Source of the DNA: an uncultured Eubacterium sp.
GTDB taxonomy: Bacteria > Bacillota > Clostridia > Oscillospirales > Acutalibacteraceae
Reading direction: 5' to 3'
Length of the DNA: 64,000 bases
NCBI GenBank assembly: GCA_944380545.1
Contig: CALWHV010000004.1
Coordinates: forward strand, 62,001-126,000
Shown here piece after piece: positions 41,732-51,378 of the stretch. Position numbers and translations under genes: made by a program. Position 1 is the stretch's first letter; each line of letters begins with the position of its first letter. The notes below the pieces were generated by a model that did not search any database, had not been told where the DNA came from, and saw only the letters and a list, made by a program, of their open reading frames with translations.

Positions 41732-44044
41732 ATGAAACAGCAGATATGCAGCAGGTGCCATAAGCGCCCCGCAGTGGTCTTCATTCAAAAGATGGAGAAC
41801 GATAAGGTAGTTCCCGAGGGGCTGTGCATCAAATGCGCCAGGGAGCTGAATGTGGGCTCTATAAATCAAATGATAGACCGCCTCGGCCTTTCGGATGAAG
41901 AGCTTGAGCAGGCAAGCGAGCAGATGAGCCAGTTTATGGAGAATATGCAGGATTTTGACTTCGGCTCTCTCAGCGAGGTGTTCAATTCAGAGAATATGGA
42001 CGGCGCCCAGACCCTGCCCTTCGCCAGCATTTTTGAGGACGGGGAAAAGAGCGGCGACTCCAAAACGGATAAAAGATCATCAAAAAAACGCGGCAAGCGC
42101 GGTAAAAACGAAGACCCGCGCAAGTTCCTTTCAAATTACTGCACAGACCTTACGGCAAAGGCGCGCCGCGGAGAGATGGATTCAATTATCGGCAGGGAAA
42201 AGGAGATTTCGCGCACCATTCAGATCCTCTGCCGCCGAACCAAAAACAACCCCTGCCTTATAGGCGAGCCCGGCGTCGGAAAAACAGCAATCGCCGAGGG
42301 GCTTGCCATCAGAATAGCCAAGGGCGAGGTGCCCGCGCGCCTTGCCGATAAGGAGATATACCTTCTTGATTTAACTGCGCTCGTTGCCGGCACGCAGTTT
42401 CGCGGTCAGTTTGAGGGCAGGATCAAGGGCCTTGTGGACGAGGTCAAGAGCGAGGGCAATATAATCCTGTTTATCGACGAGGTGCATAACCTTGTCGGCA
42501 CGGGCGACAGCGAGGGCACTATGAACGCCGCCAATATCCTCAAGCCCGCCCTTTCGCGCGGCGAGATACAGGTCATCGGCGCAACCACCTTTAACGAATA
42601 CAGAAAATATATCGAAAAGGATGCCGCGCTCGAACGCCGCTTCCAGCCCGTTAAGATAGAGGAGCCCTCTATTGACGAGGCGTACAGAATGTTGCTCGGC
42701 ATAAAATCTTATTATGAAAACTACCATAAGGTGCAGATTTCGGATACGCTCGTTTATAAGGCGGTAACTATGTCCGAACGCTTCGTAACAGACAGGTATC
42801 TGCCCGATAAGGCTATCGACCTGCTCGACGAGGCATGCACCTGCGCCAATCTCAGAAATCCCGCCATCTCCGAATATCAGCTCAAGCTTCAGGAAAAGCA
42901 GAGGCTCCTTGAGCGCATAGACCTCCTCTCCGAGCCCACACAGGAGGATCAGCTGATAGATTATGAGAAGATTTCAAAGCTCAAGGCGCAGACTATGAAG
43001 CTTGACGAGGTGCTTCCCGTCCTCGCCGAAAAGGCTAAGGACAATCAGGTCATTGAAGCGGACCTTGCCAAGGTCGTTTCGCTGTGGACGGGCATTCCCG
43101 CTTCAAAGATCGAGGAGGGCGACATCAGAAAGCTCGCCTCGCTTGAGGAGGAGCTTAAAAAGCACATAATCGGGCAGGACGAGGCTATCTCAAAGCTCGC
43201 CTGCGCCGTGCGCCGCGGCAGGGTGCAGATAAGCCCGCGCAAGCGCCCGCAGTCGTTCATATTCGTAGGCCCCACCGGCGTCGGCAAAACAGAGCTCGTA
43301 AAGCAGCTCGCCTCGTATCTCTTCGATTCGCCGGACAGCCTTATCAGGCTCGATATGAGCGAATTTATGGAAAAATTCAGCGTTTCGCGCATAATCGGCT
43401 CGCCCCCCGGCTATGTCGGCTATGACGACGCCGGTCAGCTCACCGAAAAGGTAAGAAGAAAGCCGTACAGCGTCGTGCTGTTTGACGAGATAGAAAAAGC
43501 GCACAAGGATGTTTTGAATATCCTGCTCCAGATACTTGACGAGGGCAGAATAACGGACGCGCAGGGCAGAACGGTCAATTTTGAAAACACCATAATCGTT
43601 ATGACCTCAAACGCCGGTTCAACGGACACGGCGTCACTCGGCTTCGGCAAATCGCAAAACGATATCAGTCGCGATGTAACGATGCGCGCGCTCGAGCGCT
43701 TCCTGCGCCCCGAATTTCTCGGCAGGGTGGACGAGATAATAACCTTCAATGCGCTCACCTTTGCGGATTTTGAAAAAATAGCCGTCATTATGCTTGGCGA
43801 GCTTAAGGAGGGGCTTTCGGATAAGGGCATCTCCCTTCAGTGGGACGGCTCCGTTCCCGTCTATATCGCCCAAAAAACCTACGGCTCAAAGAAGAACGCC
43901 AGAGGGATCAGAGACTGCGTTCGGCGCGAGGTGGAGGATATGCTTGCCGAAAAGATCGTCTTTGCCCAAAGCTCCGCTCAAAGCGAGCCCATTCATTCGT
44001 TCTCCCTCACCGCGGGCGATAAAATAGAAGCGGCGGTAAATTAA
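41732..44044 (+). CDS. ClpE-type AAA+ unfoldase (Clp/Hsp100) with N-terminal zinc finger
   Basis: A 770-residue class I Hsp100. The N-terminus has a CxxC...CxxC zinc finger (CSRCHKR, LCIKCA) like ClpE, instead of paired Clp_N repeats. An acidic Gln/Met-rich linker and a Lys/Arg-rich patch follow. AAA1 has [13 protein letters not shown] and [11 protein letters not shown]2 has [13 protein letters not shown] and [10 protein letters not shown]. The LGF tripeptide in SLGFGKSQ is the expected ClpP-docking loop. It probably unfolds damaged proteins for ClpP. No CtsR or McsAB neighbours are present. Confidence 0.9.
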   Translation: MKQQICSRCHKRPAVVFIQKMENDKVVPEGLCIKCARELNVGSINQMIDRLGLSDEELEQASEQMSQFMENMQDFDFGSLSEVFNSENMDGAQTLPFASIFEDGEKSGDSKTDKRSSKKRGKRGKNEDPRKFLSNYCTDLTAKARRGEMDSIIGREKEISRTIQILCRRTKNNPCLIGEPGVGKTAIAEGLAIRIAKGEVPARLADKEIYLLDLTALVAGTQFRGQFEGRIKGLVDEVKSEGNIILFIDEVHNLVGTGDSEGTMNAANILKPALSRGEIQVIGATTFNEYRKYIEKDAALERRFQPVKIEEPSIDEAYRMLLGIKSYYENYHKVQISDTLVYKAVTMSERFVTDRYLPDKAIDLLDEACTCANLRNPAISEYQLKLQEKQRLLERIDLLSEPTQEDQLIDYEKISKLKAQTMKLDEVLPVLAEKAKDNQVIEADLAKVVSLWTGIPASKIEEGDIRKLASLEEELKKHIIGQDEAISKLACAVRRGRVQISPRKRPQSFIFVGPTGVGKTELVKQLASYLFDSPDSLIRLDMSEFMEKFSVSRIIGSPPGYVGYDDAGQLTEKVRRKPYSVVLFDEIEKAHKDVLNILLQILDEGRITDAQGRTVNFENTIIVMTSNAGSTDTASLGFGKSQNDISRDVTMRALERFLRPEFLGRVDEIITFNALTFADFEKIAVIMLGELKEGLSDKGISLQWDGSVPVYIAQKTYGSKKNARGIRDCVRREVEDMLAEKIVFAQSSAQSEPIHSFSLTAGDKIEAAVN

Positions 44045-44058
44045 TTAGCAAAAAAGAC

Positions 44059-44087
44059 TTGACAGTTCGGCGCTCATTTATTATAAT
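44059..44087 (+). promoter_or_regulatory. Consensus sigma-A promoter for the tRNA operon
   Basis: TTGACA, 17-nt spacer, TATAAT, a full consensus match 15 bases before the first tRNA. Confidence 0.9.
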
Positions 44088-44102
44088 AATGAGCGTCGCT
44101 AA

Positions 44103-44176
44103 GCGGGTGTAGTTCAATGGTAGAATGTCAGCCTTCCAAGCTGAACACGAGGGTTCGATTCCCTTCACCCGCTCCA
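44103..44176 (+). tRNA. tRNA-Gly(UCC)
   Basis: Cloverleaf with acceptor GCGGGTG/CACCCGC, anticodon loop CTTCCAA and TTCGATT T-loop. Encoded CCA end. Confidence 0.97.
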
Positions 44177-44180
44177 ATAT

Positions 44181-44257
<77 letters not shown>

Positions 44258-44285
44258 CGCGCCTGAGCTTTCGGGCGCTTCATAC

Positions 44286-44363
44286 GGTGGGATTAGTTCA
44301 GTTGGTTAGAGCGCCAGTTTGTGGCACTGGAGGTCGTGGGTTCGAATCCCACATCCCACCCCA
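44286..44363 (+). tRNA. tRNA-His(GUG)
   Basis: Acceptor GTGGGAT/ATCCCAC, anticodon loop TTGTGGC, with the extra G-1 encoded at 44286 opposite C73. Encoded CCA. Confidence 0.97.
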
Positions 44364-44384
44364 CTTTTTTTATAGGCCCTTTAA

Positions 44385-44459
44385 TGGGGTGTCGCCAAGC
44401 GGTAAGGCAAGGGACTTTGACTCCCTCATGCGTAGGTTCGAATCCTGCCTCCCCAGCCA
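44385..44459 (+). tRNA. tRNA-Gln(UUG)
   Basis: Anticodon loop CTTTGAC, T-loop TTCGAAT, encoded CCA. The acceptor stem TGGGGTG/CTCCCCA holds a U-U mismatch at position 6-67. Confidence 0.95.
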
Positions 44460-44486
44460 AGCGCCCTCAGCTTCTGAGGGCTGTAC

Positions 44487-44562
44487 GGTTCATTAGCTCA
44501 GATGGCAGAGCACTTGACTTTTAATCAAGGTGTCCGGGGTTCGATTCCCCGATGAGCCACCA
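44487..44562 (+). tRNA. tRNA-Lys(UUU)
   Basis: Acceptor GGTTCAT/ATGAGCC (one U-G pair), anticodon loop CTTTTAA, T-loop TTCGATT, encoded CCA. Confidence 0.97.
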
Positions 44563-44566
44563 TCGC

Positions 44567-44612
44567 AAAAAGCTCCGTAATTCGCTCAGCTATGCGCATT
44601 ACGGGGCTTTTT
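44567..44612 (+). terminator. Intrinsic terminator of the tRNA operon
   Basis: A long stem AAAAAGCTCCGTAAT/ATTACGGGGCTTTTT with one mismatch and a 16-base loop, directly after tRNA-Lys. Confidence 0.88.
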
Positions 44613-44723
44613 CTTTATGCCGCCGCTTGCCCTTTTTGTAAAAGAGCCGTTTCGTCTTGAAGCAGCGCTTCTCTCTTTTGCGTAAATTTTCGTTGAATTT
44701 AATATTTTTAATAAAATATTATC

Positions 44724-44752
44724 TTGAACATTTCGCGGCGCCCTTGTATAAT
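44724..44752 (+). promoter_or_regulatory. Sigma-A promoter for fucI
   Basis: TTGAAC, 17-nt spacer, TATAAT, giving a leader of about 60 bases. The region upstream is AT-rich. Confidence 0.78.
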
Positions 44753-44791
44753 AAGCTTGGCGGATTCTTTTTCAAAATCCCGCATAAGAGT

Positions 44792-44800
44792 TGTTATAAT
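44792..44800 (+). promoter_or_regulatory. Possible second, extended -10 promoter for fucI
   Basis: TGTTATAAT is an extended -10 with a poor -35 (TCAAAA region). A start here would leave a leader of about 15 bases that still keeps the AAGAGAGG ribosome site. Confidence 0.4.
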
Positions 44801-44821
44801 TCAATAAGAGAGGTTAAAGCT

Positions 44822-46606
44822 ATGGATTATCCAAAAATCGGAATCAGACCCGTTATAGACGGCAGATGGGGAGGCGTGCGAGAAAGCCTTGAGCGGCAGA
44901 CGATGGGCATGGCAAAGCGCGCCGCAAGGCTGATAGAGAGCAGCCTGCGTTATCCGGACGGTGAACCCGTGCAGTGCGTTATCAGCGAAACCACGATAGG
45001 CGGCGGAGCGGAGGCCGCGCAGTGCGCAAGGCAGTTTGAAACGCAGAACGTGGTTGCCACGCTTTCCGTAACGCCCTGCTGGTGCTACGGCTCGGAAACC
45101 TTTGATATGAGCCCGAACACCATCAAAGCCGTGTGGGGCTTTAACGGCACGGAACGCCCCGGCGCCGTTTATCTTGCCGCGGTAATGGCTGCATACGCGC
45201 AGCGCGGTATGCCCGCATTTTCGATTTACGGCCGCGATGTTCAGGATATAGACGACGAGGAGATCCCGCAGGATGTTGCGCAAAAGATACTCAGCTTTGC
45301 AAAATGCGCCGTGTCCGTCGGCTGGATGAAGAATAAATCATATGTCAATCTCGGCGGCGTGGCAATGGGCATTGCCGGAAGCTTCTGCAACGCGGATATG
45401 TTCCAAAAATATTTCGGCATCCGCGCCGAATGGGTGGATATGACTGAGATCCTGCGCCGCATCACACTTGAGATATACGATCACGAGGAATATGAAAGAG
45501 CGCTCGCATGGGTGAGGGCAAACTGCAAAGAGGGCTTTGACCTTAACAGCGGCAAGGAGCTTCCGGCGATGATAACGCGCTCCAAGGTCGTTCCCCCCGA
45601 TAAGGATTGGGAGTTCATAACAAAAATGACGCTCATCGTGCGCGATATCCTTTTCGGCAATAAAAAGCTTGACGAGATGGGCTGGCACGAGGAGGCGCTC
45701 GGCAAAAACGCCGTTGCCGCCGGCTTCCAGGGCCAGAGAAACTGGACGGATTGGCTGCCGAACGCCGATTTTACGGAGGCAATAATGGCGTCCACCTTTG
45801 ATTGGAACGGAGCCAAGATGCCCACGCCGTTCGCAACGGAAAACGACACTCTCAACGGCGTAGCTATGATGCTCGGCACGCTCGTTTCAGATACCGCGCC
45901 CTGCTTCCACGATGTAAGAACCTACTGGAGCGCAGACGCCTGCGAGCGCGTTACCGGCGTGCGCCCCGACGGGCTTGCCGAAAACGGCTTTATTCACCTC
46001 ATAAATTCCGGCGCCACCGCGCTCGACGGCACCGGGGCTGCAAAAAATGAAAACGACAAGGGCTGTATGAAGCCGTTTTGGCAGATGACCCAAAGCGATA
46101 TCAAAGCCTGCCTTGACGCAACTGATTGGTGCCGCGCAAACTATGAATATTTCCGCGGCGGCGGCTTTTCAAGCCATTTCCGCTGCCGCGCGCAGATGCC
46201 CGTCACTATGCTCAGAGTCAATGTGGCGGACGGGATAGGCCCCGTTTTGCAGCTTGCGGAGGGCTACACCGTGGATCTTCCGGACGCCGTGCATAATGTT
46301 ATAGATAAACGCACGGACCCGTCCTGGCCCACCACCTGGTTCGTTCCGCGCCTGACGGGGGAGGGCGCCTTCAGCGATGTCTATTCCGTAATGGCAAATT
46401 GGGGCGCAAACCACGGCGTCACCGTTTACGGCCATGTGGGCTCGCAGCTCATCACGCTCGCTTCCATGCTTAGAATACCCGTAAATATGCACAATGTTGA
46501 GCCCTCGCGCATATTCCGCCCCCACGCGTGGAGCGCCTTCGGCACGCAGGATACTCAGTCGGCTGATTACCGCGCCTGCGCCGCCTATGGTCCTCTTTAT
46601 AAATAA
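44822..46606 (+). CDS. fucI: L-fucose isomerase
   Basis: A 594-residue FucI that converts L-fucose to L-fuculose in the cytoplasm. The start [20 protein letters not shown] is typical, as are the [28 protein letters not shown] and [15 protein letters not shown] blocks. A frame extending back to 44657 exists, but ATG 44822 is 8 bases after AAGAGAGG and matches the family start. The fucO gene follows. Neither fuculokinase nor fuculose-phosphate aldolase is in the window. Confidence 0.96.
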   Translation: MDYPKIGIRPVIDGRWGGVRESLERQTMGMAKRAARLIESSLRYPDGEPVQCVISETTIGGGAEAAQCARQFETQNVVATLSVTPCWCYGSETFDMSPNTIKAVWGFNGTERPGAVYLAAVMAAYAQRGMPAFSIYGRDVQDIDDEEIPQDVAQKILSFAKCAVSVGWMKNKSYVNLGGVAMGIAGSFCNADMFQKYFGIRAEWVDMTEILRRITLEIYDHEEYERALAWVRANCKEGFDLNSGKELPAMITRSKVVPPDKDWEFITKMTLIVRDILFGNKKLDEMGWHEEALGKNAVAAGFQGQRNWTDWLPNADFTEAIMASTFDWNGAKMPTPFATENDTLNGVAMMLGTLVSDTAPCFHDVRTYWSADACERVTGVRPDGLAENGFIHLINSGATALDGTGAAKNENDKGCMKPFWQMTQSDIKACLDATDWCRANYEYFRGGGFSSHFRCRAQMPVTMLRVNVADGIGPVLQLAEGYTVDLPDAVHNVIDKRTDPSWPTTWFVPRLTGEGAFSDVYSVMANWGANHGVTVYGHVGSQLITLASMLRIPVNMHNVEPSRIFRPHAWSAFGTQDTQSADYRACAAYGPLYK

Positions 46607-46639
46607 TTCGATTTCGGAAAATTAAACATTGATAAAATA

Positions 46640-46668
46640 TTGACAAACTATCCGCTTGATTTTATAAT
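46640..46668 (+). promoter_or_regulatory. Consensus sigma-A promoter for fucO
   Basis: TTGACA, 17-nt spacer, TATAAT, a full consensus match between fucI and fucO. Confidence 0.88.
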
Positions 46669-46711
46669 AATATTACAGGCCGCACAGCCTGATTTTAGGA
46701 GGTAGATTTTT

Positions 46712-47860
46712 ATGGCAAATCGTTTTGTTTTAAATGAAACAAGCTATCACGGCGCGGGAGCCGTAAAGGAGATAGCCGGCGAGGTAAAGGGCAGGGGCTT
46801 TAAAAAATGCCTCGTTTGCACAGGCCCCGACCTCATCGAATTCGGCGTCACCAAAAAGGTCACCGATGTGCTTGAAGAGGCGGATATCGCATACGACACC
46901 TTCTGCGACATCAAGCCGAATCCCACCGTGGATAATGTTAAAAACGGCGTTGCCGCGTTCAGGGCGGCGGGCGCGGACTGCATCATCGCCGTCGGCGGCG
47001 GCTCTGCAATGGATACCGCCAAGGCGATCGGAATCATTATTGAAAATCCCGAATTTGAGGATGTTGTTTCGCTTGAGGGCGTTGCGCCCACCAAAAACAG
47101 ATGCGTTCCCATAATCGCCGTTCCCACCACTGCGGGAACTGCCGCCGAGGTAACGATAAACTATGTTATCACCGATACCGAGAAAAACAGAAAAATGGTC
47201 TGCGTAGACCCCAAGGATATCCCGATCATCGCCGTTGTTGACCCGCAGATGATGTCCACGATGCCCAAGGGGCTTACCGCCGCCACGGGTATGGACGCGC
47301 TCACCCACGCCATAGAGGGCTATATAACAAAAGGCGCGTGGGAGCTTTCCGATATGTTCCATCTCAAGGCGATAGAGATCATCGCTTCAAGCCTTCGCGG
47401 CGCGGTAGAGAACACGCCGGAGGGCAGGGAGCAGATGGCGCTCGGCCAGTATGTTGCGGGAATGGGCTTTTCAAATGTAGGGCTCGGTCTCGTTCACTCT
47501 ATGGCGCACCCGCTCGGCGCCGTTTATGACACTCCTCACGGAGTTGCAAACGCCATAATCCTGCCCACCGTTATGGAATACAACGCCCCCGCAACCGGCG
47601 AAAAATACCGCGATATCGCGAGAGCTATGGGCGTTGAGGGAACGGACGGTATGAGCCTTGATGAGGCAAGGCGCGCCGCCGTTGAAGCCGTAAGGCAGCT
47701 CGGCGCGGATGTCGGCATCCCGGCCGATCTAAAAGAGATTGTTAAGGAAGAGGATGTTGATTTCCTTGCCCAAAGCGCGTATGACGATGCCTGCCGACCC
47801 GGCAATCCCAGGGAAACCTCGGTGGAGGAGATAAAGGCGCTCTATCGCTCGCTGATGTAA
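46712..47860 (+). CDS. fucO: Lactaldehyde reductase / iron-dependent alcohol dehydrogenase FucO
   Basis: A 382-residue group III Fe-dependent alcohol dehydrogenase close to FucO, which reduces L-lactaldehyde from fucose breakdown to 1,2-propanediol with NADH. The start NRFVLNETSYHGAGAVKEI is FucO-like. The NAD loop is GGGSAMDTAKAIG and the metal His residues are in THAIEGY and HSMAHPLGAVYDTPHG. The adjacent fucI supports the fucose role. It has its own strong promoter and a strong terminator. Confidence 0.93.
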   Translation: MANRFVLNETSYHGAGAVKEIAGEVKGRGFKKCLVCTGPDLIEFGVTKKVTDVLEEADIAYDTFCDIKPNPTVDNVKNGVAAFRAAGADCIIAVGGGSAMDTAKAIGIIIENPEFEDVVSLEGVAPTKNRCVPIIAVPTTAGTAAEVTINYVITDTEKNRKMVCVDPKDIPIIAVVDPQMMSTMPKGLTAATGMDALTHAIEGYITKGAWELSDMFHLKAIEIIASSLRGAVENTPEGREQMALGQYVAGMGFSNVGLGLVHSMAHPLGAVYDTPHGVANAIILPTVMEYNAPATGEKYRDIARAMGVEGTDGMSLDEARRAAVEAVRQLGADVGIPADLKEIVKEEDVDFLAQSAYDDACRPGNPRETSVEEIKALYRSLM

Positions 47861-47884
47861 ATTAAATCCGTAATTATTCGCTTG

Positions 47885-47913
47885 CACCCCCGCCAAAACG
47901 GGGGTGTTTTTTT
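47885..47913 (+). terminator. Intrinsic terminator after fucO
   Basis: Perfect CACCCCCG/CGGGGGTG stem with a 6-base loop, followed by seven T. Confidence 0.92.
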
Positions 47914-47947
47914 ACCGTTTTGTAACTGTTTTGTAAGTCGCGTTTTG

Positions 47948-47976
47948 TTGAACGGCGGCGGATTGTGTGATATTTT
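47948..47976 (+). promoter_or_regulatory. Probable promoter for upp-uraA
   Basis: TTGAAC, 17-nt spacer, TATTTT, 34 bases before the upp ATG. The -10 is weak, and a TATTAT lies 5 bases further on. Confidence 0.45.
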
Positions 47977-48010
47977 ATTATAGATAAAGATTTTTAAAAG
48001 GGGGATATTT

Positions 48011-48643
48011 ATGTCAGGCAAAGCAGTTATTATGGATCACCCGCTCATTCAGCATAAGCTCTCCATTTTGCGCGATGTTTCAACCGGCACAAGGGAGTTT
48101 CGCGAGCTTGTAAACGAGATCGCAATGCTTATGATTTATGACGCAACAAGGGATCTTCCGCTTCAGGAAAAGGAGGTTCAAACCCCGTGCGGCGTTGCCC
48201 ACTGCCGCGAGATCGCGGGCAGAAAGCTCGCCTTCGTGCCCATCCTGCGCGCAGGTCTCGGTATGGTGGAGGGGGCGTTGGCTCTCGTGCCCTCGGCGCG
48301 CGTGGGCCATATCGGCCTTTACCGCGATGAAAAAACGCTTCAGCCCGTGGAATATTACTGCAAGCTGCCCAAGGATATAGACAAAAGAGATGTGTTCGTG
48401 CTCGACCCGATGCTTGCAACGGGCGGCTCGGCGATAGACGCTATCACGCAAATCAAGAAAAGAGCGCCTCACTCCGTCAAATTCCTTTGCATTATCGCCG
48501 CTCCGGAGGGGCTTGAAGCGCTTAAAAAGGCGCACCCCGATGTGGATATATTCGCCGCCGGCCTTGATGATCATCTTAACGAAAACGGCTATATCGTTCC
48601 CGGCCTCGGCGACGCGGGCGACAGGATCTTCGGCACTAAATAA
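48011..48643 (+). CDS. upp: Uracil phosphoribosyltransferase
   Basis: A 210-residue Upp that makes UMP from uracil and PRPP in pyrimidine salvage. It begins with [21 protein letters not shown] and has [10 protein letters not shown], the PRPP loop [14 protein letters not shown] and the uracil-binding [13 protein letters not shown]. It lies 15 bases before the uraA permease gene, which gives a coherent uracil uptake-and-capture operon. Confidence 0.98.
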   Translation: MSGKAVIMDHPLIQHKLSILRDVSTGTREFRELVNEIAMLMIYDATRDLPLQEKEVQTPCGVAHCREIAGRKLAFVPILRAGLGMVEGALALVPSARVGHIGLYRDEKTLQPVEYYCKLPKDIDKRDVFVLDPMLATGGSAIDAITQIKKRAPHSVKFLCIIAAPEGLEALKKAHPDVDIFAAGLDDHLNENGYIVPGLGDAGDRIFGTK

Positions 48644-48658
48644 AAAACGGAGGCTTTT

Positions 48659-50038
48659 ATGTTTAAAAAGAATAAAAATAAAAAATCAGGCTCTTCCGCC
48701 CTCGGCGAAAAGGGGATTTATAACGCAAGAGAGCTCGGTGCACCGAAAATGCTGGTGCTCGGCTTTCAGCACACCTTTGCAATGTTCGGCGCAACCGTTC
48801 TTGTTCCGCTGCTCACCGGCCTCGATATGCAGACCACTCTGCTTATGGCGGGTCTCGGCACGCTTTTTTTCCATCTCGTAACAAAATTCAAGGTGCCCGC
48901 CTTCCTCGGCTCCTCCTTTGCGTTTCTCGGCGGCTACGCCGCAGTCGCGCCCTTTTTGCCGGACGGCTCGCCGAACACGGAAATGCTGCCTTACGCCAAT
49001 CTCGGCGTAGTTTTCGCAGGCCTTGTTTATCTCGTTTTGGCGGCGCTCTTCGCAATCTTCCCGGTGGAAAAGGTAATGCGCTTTTTCCCGCCCGTAGTCA
49101 CCGGCCCCATCATCATCGCTATCGGTCTCAGCCTTGCAGGCTCCGCCGTTGACAACTGCAAGCAGAACTGGCTGCTCGCCATAATTGCCCTCGCCGTTAT
49201 CATAGTGTGCAATATCTGGGGCAAGGGTATGATGAAGATAATCCCCATTCTCGTCGGCATCATCGTTTCCTATATCGTAGCCGTTTGTATGAATCAGGTG
49301 GATTTCCAGCCCATCATAGACGCTGAGTGGATCGGTCTTCCCATCACGAAAGAGGGTATGGTCTTCGGCAATATCCACGATAAGGGCAAGGCTATCAGCG
49401 CCATTATAGCGATTATGCCCATATCGCTCGCAACTATGATGGAGCATATAGGCGACATTTCGGCTATAAGCGCAACCACGCGCAGAAACTTCCTTGCAGA
49501 TCCCGGCCTCAAGCGCACACTCGTGGGCGACGGCCTTGCAACCTCCTTTTCCGCTCTGTTCGGCGGCCCTGCAAACACAACCTACGGCGAAAATACCGGC
49601 GTGCTCGCGCTCACTAAGGTCTATGACCCCGCAGTCGTGAGGATCGCGGCAGTCGTAGCGGTCCTCCTCTCGTTCTCGCCCAAGTTCGCCGCGGTGATAA
49701 ATACGGTTCCGTCCGCAATAATCGGCGGCGTGTCTTTCATACTTTACGGTATGATTTCCGGCATCGGCGTCAGAAATGTGGTGGAAAATAAGGTGGACCT
49801 CACTAAGTCGAGGAACCTTATAATCGTCGCGGTCATACTCGTATGCGCCCTCGGCATCGATTCGCTCGATTTTTCAGTCGGCGAATTTGACATAAGCCTC
49901 ACCGCGCTTGCCGTCGCCGCAATCGCGGGCATCCTTCTCAACGCAATCCTGCCCGGAAATGATTATGTTTTCAAGGCGTCCGTTGACGATGAAGCTGCAG
50001 AAGCTCCCAAAGAGGACGAAAAAGAGCAAACCGCTTGA
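48659..50038 (+). CDS. uraA: Uracil permease (NCS2 family)
   Basis: A 459-residue NCS2 nucleobase transporter with about 14 helices. It shows the family start GAPKMLVLGFQHTFAMFGAT, LGSSFAFLGGY, MMEHIGDISAISATT (QNxGxxxxT-like transport motif region) and GGPANTTYGENTGVLALT. The C-terminal tail is acidic. The upp gene upstream favours uracil over xanthine as substrate. The gene ends at a two-way terminator. Confidence 0.93.
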   Translation: MFKKNKNKKSGSSALGEKGIYNARELGAPKMLVLGFQHTFAMFGATVLVPLLTGLDMQTTLLMAGLGTLFFHLVTKFKVPAFLGSSFAFLGGYAAVAPFLPDGSPNTEMLPYANLGVVFAGLVYLVLAALFAIFPVEKVMRFFPPVVTGPIIIAIGLSLAGSAVDNCKQNWLLAIIALAVIIVCNIWGKGMMKIIPILVGIIVSYIVAVCMNQVDFQPIIDAEWIGLPITKEGMVFGNIHDKGKAISAIIAIMPISLATMMEHIGDISAISATTRRNFLADPGLKRTLVGDGLATSFSALFGGPANTTYGENTGVLALTKVYDPAVVRIAAVVAVLLSFSPKFAAVINTVPSAIIGGVSFILYGMISGIGVRNVVENKVDLTKSRNLIIVAVILVCALGIDSLDFSVGEFDISLTALAVAAIAGILLNAILPGNDYVFKASVDDEAAEAPKEDEKEQTA

Positions 50039-50067
50039 ATCAATTAAATAAATCGCATAGTAAAACA

Positions 50068-50100
50068 AACGGCTCCGAAAATCTCGGAGCCGTTGCTTTT
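50068..50100. terminator. Bidirectional terminator between uraA and the DUF2974 gene
   Basis: Perfect 11-bp stem AACGGCTCCGA/TCGGAGCCGTT with a 5-base loop; GCTTTTA follows on the plus side and the A-rich left flank serves the minus strand. Confidence 0.85.
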
Positions 50101-50111
50101 ATCCGCTGCTT

Positions 50112-51251
50112 TTAGGTCTGCTCGCTGCTTTTAAGCTTCTTTTTGATGTCCTCAACCGCGTCCATCACGCCGGGCGCGGAGCGCTCTATCGTTTTTTCGA
50201 TGCCCGCCTCCTGCATCAGATTTTTAACAAGCATACGCAGTATCACGGGTATGTCGTCTTCATCCTCGTCAACAAGCTCCCAAAGCCGCGCCAAGGCGGG
50301 CAGCAGGCTTTTAACATTTTTAAGGTTCACATCCTTGAGCGTCTTGATGCCGCTCTTCTTGGCTATGTCAAAAATCGCGTCCGCGGCGTTTTTCATCCGT
50401 TCGGGAGGCAGGCTTTCAAGACTCTGAGTAAGCGTGTCCTCCATATATTCGGAAAGCATACTGAATCGCTTTGCGCCGTCAAAAGCCGCGCCGCATATTT
50501 CCCAGGTAAAGATGTTGTGCTGCGACGCGCCGTGCGCCGTGCTTTTCACAATCTTGATGTTTCCGGGATCTGTCAGGATCCTGCCTATGATGGAGTCCTC
50601 CGGCATAATGCAGTAGATCTTTTCACGGTTGCCGCGGGTGAAAATGATGTCAGCAATCTCCTGCGGGAAGCCGGGGCCGTCGTTGTTGTAAACGCGTATT
50701 ATACGGCGCTTTTCCTCATCGCGCAAAAACAGATACGCAAACATCGCCATATTTCCGCCCTTTGAGTGGCCGCAAACATAAAAATCGCCCTCAAGCTGCG
50801 CAAGCCTTTCGGTCAGATAGCCCATCGCCGTCGTCTGGCAGGAGATAGGAAAGGAATACGCAAGCTTCGCGTCGTCGTAAAAGCTCAAAACCTTGTCGTC
50901 CGTGCCGCGAAACGCCGCTATGTGCGTGGTGCTGTTCACGCTGAAGGTCAGCGCGTAAAACGCTGTTTCAAGATCGTTGCTCACTATCTCGCGGCAGTTT
51001 GTTATCTCTATGTAGCCGAATCGCTTTGTTCTGCCGGCGGCCCTCAGCAGCTCGGCGGTTTGGCTCAGTATTTCGTTCCCGCTGTCAGGCAGCGCATATT
51101 CCTCGGCAGCCTCGCCTAAGGTGCGTCCTGTAAACGGCGCAAGCTCAAGATAGGCAAGCCGGCTGAATATCGCGTTGTCAACCTCCGTCATTCCCATCTC
51201 GTCAAATCTCAGCGCGCCGAAGCGCTCGGTATATTCTTCAAGCTCGGTCAT
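50112..51251 (-). CDS. DUF2974 (Mbeg1-like) lipase-fold protein
   Basis: A 379-residue protein with a lipase-like alpha/beta-hydrolase core. The nucleophile elbow is GHSKGGNMA, with FRGTDDKVLSFYDDA before it and YNNDGPGFP after. This pattern matches DUF2974/Mbeg1-like proteins common in gut Firmicutes. The C-terminal 110 residues are helical and charged. There is no signal peptide, so the substrate is presumably intracellular. Activity has not been shown to my knowledge. Confidence 0.82.
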   Translation of the reverse strand: MTELEEYTERFGALRFDEMGMTEVDNAIFSRLAYLELAPFTGRTLGEAAEEYALPDSGNEILSQTAELLRAAGRTKRFGYIEITNCREIVSNDLETAFYALTFSVNSTTHIAAFRGTDDKVLSFYDDAKLAYSFPISCQTTAMGYLTERLAQLEGDFYVCGHSKGGNMAMFAYLFLRDEEKRRIIRVYNNDGPGFPQEIADIIFTRGNREKIYCIMPEDSIIGRILTDPGNIKIVKSTAHGASQHNIFTWEICGAAFDGAKRFSMLSEYMEDTLTQSLESLPPERMKNAADAIFDIAKKSGIKTLKDVNLKNVKSLLPALARLWELVDEDEDDIPVILRMLVKNLMQEAGIEKTIERSAPGVMDAVEDIKKKLKSSEQT

Positions 51252-51275
51252 ATTATCCCCGCTTTCTGTACTGTT

Positions 51276-51304
51276 ATTTTATACTATTCTATGCAATTAA
51301 ACAA
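51276..51304 (-). promoter_or_regulatory. Sigma-A promoter for the DUF2974 gene
   Basis: On the minus strand TTGTTT, 17-nt spacer, TAAAAT, 24 bases before the ATG. Confidence 0.55.
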
Positions 51305-51321
51305 TACCGATTGATTATATA

Positions 51322-51350
51322 TTGATTATTTTTTCGTTTTGCATTATTAT
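51322..51350 (+). promoter_or_regulatory. Sigma-A promoter for hpt
   Basis: TTGATT, 17-nt spacer, TATTAT, 28 bases before the hpt ATG and back to back with the DUF2974 promoter. Confidence 0.6.
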
Positions 51351-51378
51351 ATATTCAAATTTTTTCGGCGGTGATTTT

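Noticed and set aside
44657..44821. N-terminal extension of fucI by 55 residues
   Set aside because: The extension reads through two proposed promoters and has no ribosome site. ATG 44822 has a good one and matches the FucI start.
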